DNA of 64,000 nt from Acanthochromis polyacanthus (Eukaryota; Chordata; Actinopteri; Pomacentridae). Below the pieces are notes generated by a model. The model did not search any database and was not told where the DNA came from. It was given only the letters and a program-made list of their open reading frames with translations. The position numbers and the translations under genes were made by a program. This document shows, piece by piece, positions 36,088 through 64,000 of the stretch; the first letter of the stretch is position 1; each line of letters opens with the position of its first letter. The DNA lies in contig NC_067125.1 in assembly GCF_021347895.1 (NCBI RefSeq), forward strand, positions 23,973,621-24,037,620, read 5' to 3'.

Positions 36088-38076
36088 TGTAGCAAGACTG
36101 CAAAGGCCCTGGAATTCCTGAGCTGATCAAAACTCAGATAAGCTGTCCCTCTCTTCAGCACTGACCAACACCCATCTCTATAGGAGGATTGAGACATTTG
36201 TATTTCTGTAGGTTTTCATTCACAGAAGGATGGAACTCCTGTGAACATTTAAACCCCTGGAATAACTTCTTCTTTTTAAAAGACAATGACTTTCAATTAT
36301 ATGCTATGGACGTTTGTTTAATGAACTTTCATGCTAAAATCCCTTTTCAGCTTTAGGAGACCCTCAGCCAGAGATGTCTCTGCATTCCACAGATCAGATA
36401 ACAAGTCGTAAAACTTTATGGCTGAAGGCTGGAGTCACCCTCTCTCTCTCTTTGACTGAAACAAAGAAACTGGAACTGAACTTAAAAACCTTGCCAAATT
36501 AATATTTCTGGAATATATTTTGTGTTTACAGAATTACCAATGTCAATGGAAATCATTCATCATTAACATATCCGAAAATCAAGATTCTATCTTTCACAGA
36601 AGTCTAGATACTAATTTGTGATGTTTAATCATTTCTTCCCCAGGATACTATGATTTTGGACTGAATTCCCTTATTAATCTCTGAATTTCCTCTCCATTTA
36701 GGTTGAATGATGACCATTGTATTTACCTGTTACCAAATCTCTGACTTGTTGTTATATTCTCACTGTGATACATATTTTTAATGTCATAAACATAAACATA
36801 TAGTTATGAATGAAATGATTCACATCATATGAACATATGTATTAATCTACACATTTCACTTTCACACAACTGAATATGGTGGGATAGACAGATCGTGTTT
36901 TGCGCGTTTAATATCATATTTTAATCCATTCTGGACTCCTCTTTCTTCTCTACTCTGTGAGAACAAAGAGATTCCAAATTCCACCAGACTCGCGCCTAAA
37001 AGTTCTCTCTCTCCGCCCAGGTCCTCCCCTTAGCTGGACCCACAGATAAAGTCAGCCGTAGCCCACATTTTACACTCTCTTACGCCCTTACGACCCTCTC
37101 TTCTTACCCCTCTCTTCCTGAGAGGCCAACCAAAGTCTCTCTCATTATTTTCTTACCTAAAGCGCGTTTTTTCTATCTTTGAAATTCCCTCACCATCTAA
37201 GTTTGTTAACTATTTATCTTTTAATATTTTTGTAACTTAAGGAGGCATTTTGCTCAATTTTAAACCAACGTTATTCGTTTTAATCTGAAGAACAGATTCA
37301 GAACCAGCATTTATTTTTCTTAATTTTGACCGTTTTTCATCAACACCCGTTTTTCTTGGCTAAAGCCTGAGAACCATCATTTTTAAACACTCAGCTGAGA
37401 ACTACGGAGACCTGTTGGACCAGGTCTTTGCATAGAACCGATCAACCCGCGGCAGGACATCTAGGCCACCACAACGACGACGCACCGCTCCGAACCCGCA
37501 GGTCCAGACCGTGTGCTGCGAATCTGAAGGCCTCGCAAGTCCCAGCCCCATGACGGTTCACTTCAATAACTCCAGCTGAGTTTGCTCTGATTCCATTCTA
37601 TGGGTGATGTACTAACAGCTTGGTCAATTAATTAATTTAATCAATTTATTCTTTTACAAATCATTAGAATTCTTAATCCAAATTACCGGTTACCTCGTCA
37701 GGTTAGCTCTGGCTAATCCTCACCATATTTCCTTCTCTCTCACACCACACACACACTCCCACATTCCACGCACACATGTAGTCCTGCACGCACACACACA
37801 CACACACACCATATCTACATTGTACATAGTTCACTTGTCATTATTTTCATAGAATAGTTAATAAATACCTCATTTTAGACCAAGTTACAGTCTTGTGTTT
37901 CTTTGTGTAGAATGTGGTCAATTTAAACGAGGATTCAAGACTTTTTGATATGAGATTGATCAAAATTTTTATGAATATTAATTTTTTTATTAATATTAAA
38001 TTTTTCCCTAGAAATCTAGGGTGGTGCCCCAATTATTGATAACGAGAGCAATAAATCATAACGTAGTACTGCTACA
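36088..38076. mobile_element. long solo LTR, 1.99 kb
   Basis: Starts TGTAGCA and ends TGCTACA (inverted termini), flanked by GCCC on both sides (36084-36087; 38077-38080). An AATAAA near 37859 lies toward the right end, as in an R-U5 layout on the plus strand. No gag, pol or env frame. An endogenous retrovirus is likely but the class cannot be set. Confidence 0.6.
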
Positions 38077-38336
38077 GCCCTAACTAACACACTTGAAGGC
38101 CCAAAGATTTTGTTCACAGTAAACACCTCAGATTACAAAGAAAACTGCACCATGACTGACTGTGACTTGACTTTAAGATGTGCACACTTGTCTGGAGACA
38201 TTTTTAGTGAGTATAGAGTAAATTTGCCTGTACAGTGGCAGTTCCTGATCATCACCGACATCACCGGCAGCTTTCTGCCTCAGTGCTCTGCTTTAACAAA
38301 TAACAGTAACCTTATGAACACTAGTATGCCCATCAC

Positions 38337-38831
38337 CAGAGGTGGGTAGTAACGAGTTACATTTTCTCCATTACATTTATTTGAGTAACTTTTTGAAAAA
38401 AATGTACATCTGAGAATAGTTTCACTCTGCCATACTTTTTGCTTTTACTTGAGTAGATTTATGATGAAGAAACGCTACTCTTACTCCGTTACACTGGGCT
38501 ACACTCCACTCGTTACTTTTTATTTATCACTTTAGATCTGCTTTATTTTGTAAGCGAGGCGCCCCAGTGGATCTACCACAGGACTGTGTTTCAGCAATCG
38601 TACCATTTCACAAGACGTCGCCCTGCAGTCACATTAGCGGCATAGCGGCACAAACTCTACACAAGTAGCAGAGAGGGAATGAAAAAACGGAGGCATTTTC
38701 AAGAAATTTGATCTGGCTTTGGAGTCCAACAACATTAGCATAGCATTAGCATAGATACCTCCGCCTTTTGTCTCCTGTTTACGAACACGGGCAAAGTGAA
38801 GCGTGACGTCAGGCTTGATAGGTTCGTGTGA

Positions 38832-38918
<87 letters not shown>

Positions 38919-39417
38919 CGGGGGGGGGGGGTACAGCATTCACAATGAGTCTATGTCATAGACTGTATGAGCATGCAGTTTATCTTGTCACTGGAAGTAG
39001 TTTGCACTGTTCAAACATACAAACGTTACCTTACTACAGGTATTCGTTTCAAAAGCTTTATGTTGTGAAAAACTGGGATTTGGAAATTTGTGGTTTTTTT
39101 GTGCCTTAGCTTGTCATTTTGTAAAGTTGTTATTTATTTTTGCATTTTTAAAAATTTTATAATTTGGAAATACCAGAATTTGCACATTATTTTATATTTT
39201 TGTCTGTCTCTCATCATTTCTAAAAATTAAATCAGACATTACAATCAAAGTTACTCAGTACTTTCAGTACTTGAGTAGTCTTTTCACCAAGTACTTTTTT
39301 TACTCTTACTTGAGTAATTTTTTGGATGACTACTTTTTACTTCTACTTGAGTGATATTATTTTGAATTAACATTACTTTTACTTAACTACAATTTCTGGC
39401 TACTCTACCCACCTCTG
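38337..39417. mobile_element. hAT-like element with GT microsatellite
   Basis: Inverted ends CAGAGGTGGGTAG...CTACCCACCTCTG with perfect 8-bp target duplication CCCATCAC (38329-38336; 39418-39425). The repeated TACTTGAGTA-type subterminal motifs are typical of a widespread fish hAT family. No transposase. Confidence 0.9.
38835..38917. repeat. (GT)n microsatellite
   Basis: About 40 GT units, then a G run, inside the hAT-like element. Confidence 0.97.
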
Positions 39418-39425
39418 CCCATCAC

Positions 39426-40130
39426 ACTACTCTACATCTGATGCTTTGGCTGCTGTCTCTCTTCATTTTATCCATTTGCTTGTTTCATAAATCACCTTTA
39501 TGTATCATGTAACCTTGTTAGTAAGCTGCATGTATGCTTAATATGTTTCATCTTCTTCCTTTTTTCCATCTCTGTCCAGCTGGACTCATGTAGAGGGGTC
39601 ATTCCTTATCAGGTGGCTTCTGTTGAAAGAGAGTTTCTCTGTGCCACTGTCACATTAGTGCTGACTTCAGGGGATTCAAGCTGAGGGTCTTGTGACAATT
39701 TTAAGTGTTACTTGAGCTCAAAGTGTGTAGAGAGTTTTGGAACTCGTTTAACAAAGCAATGTTTTAATATTATTACCTCATTCAGATGGACACAGTAACA
39801 TGTCAAACCTGGAATGGATCAATGCTACAGTAAACCCTTCTCTTCACCGGAGTCAATATTAATGCTGATCATCAGGTTTAGTCAAAGTCATAGTTGTTAA
39901 CCATTTGTCAACCAGCATGTTCACAATATAGAGATGGACCCATTTATTGTTACCTCTTTGACAAATGTCCCGATTGCAATTTCACATATTTGATATAGTT
40001 GCTTTTAAGTCAAGCTTAAAAAATAACAGTAAAGCATGAAATTGTAGAAGCAATAACAAAGCAGTTTAATTCCAGGTTAAGACATGCTGCATCACAGTAG
40101 CTTAAACAGTGTTAATTATAATGTCTAAAA
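39426..40130. other. region 3' of gene B, nothing recognised
   Basis: AT-rich, no repeat termini seen. Confidence 0.6.
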
Positions 40131-40133
40131 TGC

Positions 40134-40139
40134 TTTAAT
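40134..40139 (-). terminator. candidate poly(A) signal of gene B
   Basis: ATTAAA on the minus strand about 200 bases after the gene B stop. No AATAAA occurs nearer. Confidence 0.4.
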
Positions 40140-40337
40140 TGTTCAGCCCTTGTTACACATATGGTACATTTTATATATTATGCATAAACATGTATAAACA
40201 TTATGCATAAACACTTACAAATCAATGATGTGTACACACATGTGAACCTTGTTATCTTTAGTCAAACAGAATGCAAGTCTCAACAAATCAGAATGACAGA
40301 ATCATTCAGGATATGGGAGCTGACCACACCTCACTCT

Positions 40338-58724
<18,387 letters not shown>

Positions 58725-59098
58725 CTAAAATGACAGAGTTCCACAAACATTAATTTTAAAATTGTTAGAGTATTAAGACATTAACTTAACAGAACATGAC
58801 CATCAGCATTTCCTTCAGACAGACCATTCATATGCATCATGAAAACATCATTTCAGGCCAACAAACGTGTCAGTGCTCCTGTCAAAATGTGTTGTTGGTT
58901 TTCTACAACTGAGATGCACTTTCTGTTGCATGTCTGTTGGCTTGTTGACTGATTCTACCACTAGCAGTCAGCAGAATAAGCAGTGAGACTGTAAAACACA
59001 ACAGGCAAAGTTTGATTCATGTTGTTTTCTGTCTCTTTCCCGACATTTTCTGTCTACCCATAGACTGCACAAGATGTGACTCACTGTAAAGATGCATA

Positions 59099-59697
59099 TT
59101 GTACATAAAAAGATAGGTTTACCCTCCTGGTTTGAAAAATAAAGCCAACAACTGAGTGCTTTAAACCATTCTTTCTAATGGCCAGCGGGAGGCGACTCCT
59201 CTGTTGACAAAAAGAGTTCAGATTGTTTCGAAGTCTTTGGGGAAATTACCCTACTTCTCACTGGCTTTATTTTGTTACCATGATGTCACCCATTGGTTTG
59301 TGGACCCTCATTTTGAAGGGGTTTGGAGTTTGGCCGTTGCCATCTTAGTCTGTTGAAATCAGATGTAGTAAGTAAGAGGTGGATCTGCCTGAGAAGACAC
59401 CATCCACAGTAATACAGTAGCAACCTGTCCAGCACAAGGTAGCTACGCCCTAAAATATACCTTGTTTTGAAACTCACAGTTAAGAACATAAACTCATAAC
59501 AAAAATGTTTAGTAGGACAACAAACCCAATGAGAAGTAGGGTCATTTTCCCACAGACTTGTAGACAGTTGTTTTTGCCAATAGAGGAGTTGCATCATGCT
59601 GGCCATTACAAAGAATGCAGTTTTAAAGCACTCAATTCTTGGCTTTACTTTTCAAACCAGGAGAGTACTCCCATCTTTTGTATACAGTCAGTAGTCC
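59099..59697. mobile_element. fold-back element with imperfect inverted repeats of about 165-190 bp
   Basis: The left arm (to about 59280) and the reversed right arm (from about 59508) both read CCTCCTGGTTTGAAAA-type sequence, then GAGTGCTTTAAA, TAATGGCCAGC, GACTCCTCT-type sequence and ACCCTACTTCTCA. No protein in the loop. Confidence 0.8.
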
Positions 59698-60139
59698 ACT
59701 CTAATAAAGGTATAAAGGCTCTAAAACAGAAACATACTCAAACAATATTCTTTCAAGTAAAATTTGTATTCGTCAGGACTAGTTTCACAAAAGTAAATAA
59801 GACAAACTCACACATTTTAAAAAATGGTTCATATACTAAAAAATGTGTTTTGATCATTTGTAATTCTTTTGGATGTTTCAGCTTCATGTGTAGAATGACG
59901 TACTCCGTGTGTTACCATTGAAAGAAAAAATAATTGCATATACATAGAATCTGGATTGTTTCGACAAGCACCGAAGTAATGTCATTTTAATGGTGGTGAA
60001 ACTACCTGGGGAAGATCTCAGGACTGAATTGTGAGTACCTGATGAGTGGTGTTGTAGATACTCCTTTGAGTACAGCAATGTCCACAGTATGGACAAGACA
60101 TCGTTTGAGTGAAGAATTAAGAGGGCCATCTACACCGAC

Positions 60140-60295
60140 CAGGCACAACATTATGACCACCTGCCTAATATTGTGTTGGTCTCCCTGATGTTATCAAAAT
60201 GCTCTGAACCATTGGACCTGGACCAGAGGACCTCTCAGGATGTCCTATGGGGTCTGGACCAGGACACTGGCAGTGGATCCTTTGGGTGCTGTAGC
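60140..60295. repeat. Tc1-type terminal fragment (possible)
   Basis: GGCACAACATTATGACCACC and CCTAATATTGTGTTGGTC form an end sequence I associate with a fish Tc1-like family. Only one end was seen. Confidence 0.4.
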
Positions 60296-60520
60296 AACTC
60301 ATAATGTAATAACGGCTCATAATGTAATAACGGCTCATAATGTAATAACTTAAATGTAATAAAAGTTCATAATGTAATAATCGGCTCATAATGCAATAAA
60401 ATCATGAGCGCATAATGTAATAATGTCTTTGCGCATAATGTAATAATGTAAGAATTTATTACATTATTAGCCTTACTGGTGCTGCTCATAATGTAATAAC
60501 AGCTCATAATGTAACAATGC
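60296..60520. repeat. minisatellite, about 18-bp unit
   Basis: Roughly ten diverged units of GCTCATAATGTAATAAC, some inverted or broken (GAATTTATTACATTATTAG). Confidence 0.85.
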
Positions 60521-60559
60521 CTTATACTGTGAGAAAGGTCTTGCATTATCACCATTTTT

Positions 60560-61049
60560 ATCTTTGCCATTCTTGCAGGGTGAAAGTACATGCTTTCACC
60601 TCTGTGATTCTATGTATGTAAGCAGAATCACATAATTTCTGCAAAACTACACTACACTAATAGGATGAATTAGAAAAGAGGGAGGGGGCTGTAGTATGTG
60701 TAGTTTAAGAGCATTTTCTTTGTTTATTATTGCTACAATAAACGCATGGAACAATAACTTCTACATTAAAAACACATTTAAGATAGTTATTTTCAAATAA
60801 GTAAGTTAACACTCTTTCCTTCTATACAGCCTGATGAAGTGTTAAAATGTTGCTGTTTTTTGTTTTATTTTTCTCTTTTTTCCTAATTTTTTTTAATGTT
60901 TTGAAAAATCCATTTAAAAAATGTTGCTGTTTTTCATTGTTGGTCTTTAATGCCAATTTAATAAAGGCTTTTAAACATTTTCCTACTACTTACATTAAAT
61001 ACATGATGCAAGCAGCACAACATGTTCATTCATTCTATTTTATTTTCAA
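60560..61049. other. AT-rich stretch, nothing recognised
   Basis: T- and A-rich; a candidate AATAAA for the integrase-derived gene lies near 61040 on the minus strand. Confidence 0.5.
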
Positions 61050-61505
61050 AGTTGTGAAACTATAAACTGATAGAACAGACATACAAAACATGAACCAGAT
61101 CAGAAGTTTTTCAGTTGTAAAAACTGAAAAATCCCAACTGAACTAAACAATACAGTATGCATAAATAGAACATAAATAGTACATAATCATAAGTTATAGT
61201 TAGCCAACAAGGCTCCATTTGTCAGGCACTGTGCCCATGATCACTCAGATCAGGGGCTTATTCTGAAACTTGTGAAACTATAAACTGATAGAACAGACAT
61301 ACAAAACATGAACCAGATCAGAAGTTCTTCAGTTGTAAAAACAGCCTGTCAGGACACCCAAGTAAAAAACAAAAGTCGTAATTTAACTAAATAATATACA
61401 CAAATAGTACATAATCATAAATTATAGTTAGCCAACAAAAATCCAGTCCAGGGCTCCATTTGCCAGGCACTATGCCCATGATCACTCAGATCAGGGGCTT
61501 AACAG
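61050..61505. repeat. tandem duplication, two copies of about 220-235 bp
   Basis: GTGAAACTATAAACTGATAG opens copies at about 61052 and 61271. Both run through a GTACATAATCATAA stretch to GATCACTCAGATCAGGGGCTTA. It lies just 3' of the integrase-derived frame, in its likely 3' UTR. Confidence 0.85.
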
Positions 61506-61538
61506 GTGAATGGGATTTAGAAGTAAAGAAAGAAAACA

Positions 61539-63503
61539 TTATTTTTTCCAATATATGTCGGTTATATGGAACCACCCACAGGATATGTGTTGAATAACAA
61601 TCCATGCGGTAAACCACCTGGTATTTTGGCTAAAGAGCTGCCTGATCTGGGACGCAAGGCCACTATTGCGTCCAGCTGCTTTATATAACCTGCTAATATT
61701 TATACAGCAGTCTTTATCCATCTCAATATTTAAACATTCAACCAAAGAATCACGTATATAAATTCTTGGTAGGAATGGCAGGGTTAGCTCTCTGAATAAG
61801 TTGTAAACTCTGTTGAAGGTGCCCAGCATTGTCATATCCATCAACAGACAATGCTGGATAATAGATGACACTATCAGCATAGGCAAGCTAGGGCTAACAA
61901 CCAACAGAGTGTCAGCAGGAACAATATCAGGGTCAGTGTGATGTAATATGTTGAGGTCACCATGTGGGACATCAGATGGCGGCCCCAACACCATGTCATC
62001 GTTAGGATCAATATAGTGATAGTTAGATTCAGGGTCAGAGTGATGGTCAGAGTCCGGGTGGGAATGATGGTCAGAGTCCAGGTTGGAATAATGGTCAGAG
62101 TCCGGGTTGGTTGGTATTCCATTCATGGCATGTGGGTGAAGCATTAGGTCTGATACAATTTCTTGCCTGCAGCCAATTTCGGTCGACCGAGAAATTCCAA
62201 GTTTGGCAAGTTGGTCCACCATAGCTGCAAACTGGCAGTTGCCATCTGAATTAGGGTCCAAACGAGTACTGAAACCCAGTGATTCAAAGGACTCCAACCT
62301 CATTTCATGGGTGATGGGCTGTAACAACTGCCGATGTTTTTTTGCCTTGTGCTTGGAACGCTGCTTCTCCTGCTCCCTTGTGACACTTGTCACATCCCGC
62401 ACTGAGAACCATTTGATATGTTGATGGCCCGGGCTGCCTGGCATCTGGAACTTGACTTTGTATTTTGACAGGTCTGCATTTCTTCGGAGAACTATTCCTG
62501 GTACCACAGCATATCGTTTTGAGAATCTTGGACCTTTGCTGATCCGAACCAGCACTTTGTCCTGTAAATTGTAAACTGATGATGGTGGATTTTCCCTCAA
62601 TTTATTTATGCGTTTCATGCAACGTTCTGTAGCCTTTAGTGCCCTGCTTCGCATCTTCCTGCGGTTTTCCTCAAACTTAGTCATGTTCTGTTCCAAGTCT
62701 TCAGGAACTGAGTCGGGGTTAGCATTACCTGCATTGCTGGATAAGTGATGAGTCCTGATGTTATTCTTCCTTCCATAATACACTTCAAAGGGAGACATCC
62801 AGTTGAGAACTTCTTTTTTGTCAAGATTCAAAACTCTTGCATAAACTGGAATATGTGCTACCCAGTTAACACCTCCTCATTTGAAATTTACAAAGTCATA
62901 CATGATTTTACGACGTAGCACCCGGTGTGTTCTTTCAACTTTACCTTGGCTCTGGGGGTGATATGGAGAGCTCTGAATGACTTTAACCTTATATGATTCC
63001 ATCAGTTTCTGGACTGCACCTTTGAATTGTTTGCCCTGATCGTGCTGCAAAATCTTGGGAATGGCCTTATTTCGAAAGGTAGCTCTGTGAAGATGATAGC
63101 GCCTGGACCTGTCCAATACCTTCTGCACATTTCTTGTACTGATGCCGGAATACTGATCTTTTAAGTACACGTTAAGTTTTCTGGCACCACATCCCTTGGT
63201 CTCTTCAAACCCTGTCTTCACAATCCCTTTAAGGCTTGTCTTTTTTGCAACCAATTTCCCATTGTACATTAATGTTTTGCTGTCATCTGATAGCCCAAAC
63301 AGATCCTTATTCCTCCAGAGACGAACAAGGGCAGAGCATTGGACCCTTGTTCTTTCTTTTATAGGAATGTGAAATTCTCCTCTAAGTGCTTTAACAATGA
63401 CATCATATGTCTCATCATCCATCACTCGATTTCCATGGCCTTGAATGCTACTAACCAAAAGGCCCAGTGTGTACAGCACCAAGATTGTCATGCCCACTTT
63501 CAT
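61539..63503 (-). pseudogene. Ginger-type integrase-derived gene with OTU-like segment, split by one in-frame TGA
   Basis: One reading frame from the ATG at 63503 to 61539, broken only by a TGA at 62877-62879. Residues 1-22 look like a signal peptide (hydrophobic ILVLYTLGLLVSS). From residue 28 comes DDETYDVIVKALRGEFHIPI, an N-terminal domain I associate with Ginger/KRBA2-type integrases. The rve core keeps LQHDQGKQFKGAV (Asp155) and PYHPQSQGKVERTHR (Glu190), but residue 150 joins straight to the second-Asp block, so the segment with the first catalytic Asp is missing. After the TGA the frame continues with GGVNWV, SPFEVYYGRKNN, and a chromo/SH3-like tail (DKVLVRISKG). Then comes an OTU-like SDGNCQFAAM (Cys codon 62235-62237) and His/Asp/Ser-rich repeats (62004-62108). 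The last 100 residues are not recognised. The protein is unlikely to integrate DNA. It could be a decayed element or a recruited gene; I cannot tell which. Confidence 0.75.
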
Positions 63504-63513
63504 TGTTCCTTTT

Positions 63514-63676
63514 CTGTAAATGAAACAAAATTCACTGATTCAATAAACATTGAGGTGAGGTATGCAGACATTTTTTAAATATCAGTTTCACTAGATCAGT
63601 GTAAATACTGTTTTATTTTTAATAAAGGAGATATGTGCACCCCTACAAATAATTTAATAACAAAGAGTATTCTCAC
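63514..63676 (-). other. probable intron in the 5' leader of the integrase-derived gene
   Basis: The minus strand shows a GTGAGA donor at 63671-63676 and a TTTCATTTACAG acceptor ending at 63514, ten bases before the ATG at 63503. This is the arrangement of a non-coding first exon (63677 to about 63740) spliced to the coding exon. Confidence 0.55.
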
Positions 63677-63761
63677 CCAAAGGTCCTTGATGAAGCTCTA
63701 CGTGTTGCTGGTTGCTGGTTGATAGCAGCAGAGTAAACTTGCTTGATGATAAGCTGCTACA

Positions 63762-63768
63762 CTATAAA
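63762..63768 (-). promoter_or_regulatory. TATA-like box for the integrase-derived gene
   Basis: CTTTATAG on the minus strand, about 85 bases upstream of the predicted first donor. Motif and position only. Confidence 0.35.
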
Positions 63769-64000
63769 GTAGGAAAAAAATATCAACAAAACTATTTTTT
63801 TGTGTGGTTTTCTAAACACTTTTAAGTAGACGGGCATCTTTTCTTTTTGGCCCTCCACAGGGCTTGTACATGAGATTTCACCTGCAGCAAAGTAGAAGTG
63901 CTCTGTATTGCTATGTACATAAAACAAAATAACATTGGAATTCAGTTAGCATATCAAATATTACAACCAAATCTCATGGTAGTTTGTGAAATACTCATAA
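63769..64000. other. window edge, nothing recognised
   Basis: No gene B exon homologue and no repeat end seen. Confidence 0.5.

Noticed and set aside
38634..38939. Frame encoding poly-His-Thr
   Set aside because: Direct translation of the GT/CA microsatellite.

Overview
The window is vertebrate nuclear DNA, most likely from a teleost fish. It has GT-AG split genes, long CA/GT and TA microsatellites, many Tc1-like transposons with the fish-type terminal repeats, hAT-type elements with 8-bp target duplications, tRNA-type SINEs, a Tx1/L1-like LINE and solo LTRs. No bacterial-style genes, CRISPR array or rRNA were seen.

The host genes are two head-to-tail alpha-2-macroglobulin (A2M)-like genes on the minus strand. 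Gene A starts at 31969 with a signal-peptide exon. Twenty-five consecutive exons could be placed, and the gene leaves the window at base 1, just after the thioester exon. Gene B lies upstream of it. Its visible part begins at 58724 with the homologue of gene A exon 16 and ends with a stop codon at 40338. Its 21 exons total 2460 nt, exactly 820 codons including the stop, and every phase matches. The homologues of exons 1-15 are not in the window. Exons A16-A25 and B16-B25 overlap, so the paralogues can be compared directly: thioester and framework exons are nearly the same, but the bait-region exons (A17-A18 and B17-B18) differ strongly. Both proteins should be secreted protease traps with a GCGEQ thioester.

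The rest is transposon-rich. Gene A introns hold four Tc1-like copies (883-2374, about 3616-4529, about 8090-9060, 27278-28433), a deleted Tc1 inside a TA microsatellite (29155-30070), a solo LTR with a nested TIR element (9649-11010), and in the 9.6-kb intron 12 a Tx1/L1-like LINE split by a SINE (about 17.4-21.5 kb). The A-B intergenic region (31970-40337) holds a 2.66-kb hAT-like element with another element nested in it, a 2.0-kb solo LTR, and a 1.08-kb hAT-like element around a GT microsatellite. Gene B introns hold a palindromic MITE, a broken Tc1, SINEs, a young Tc1 with an almost intact transposase (50021-51660), a LINE 3' end and a BED-finger fragment.

The most unusual locus is at 61.5-63.8 kb on the minus strand, upstream of or inside the 5' part of gene B. 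It is a Ginger-type integrase-derived gene with a spliced 5' exon, a signal-peptide-like N-terminus, an apparent in-frame loss of the first catalytic Asp segment, one in-frame TGA, and a downstream OTU-protease-like DGNC motif followed by acidic/His repeats. All calls come from reading the sequence; no database search was run.
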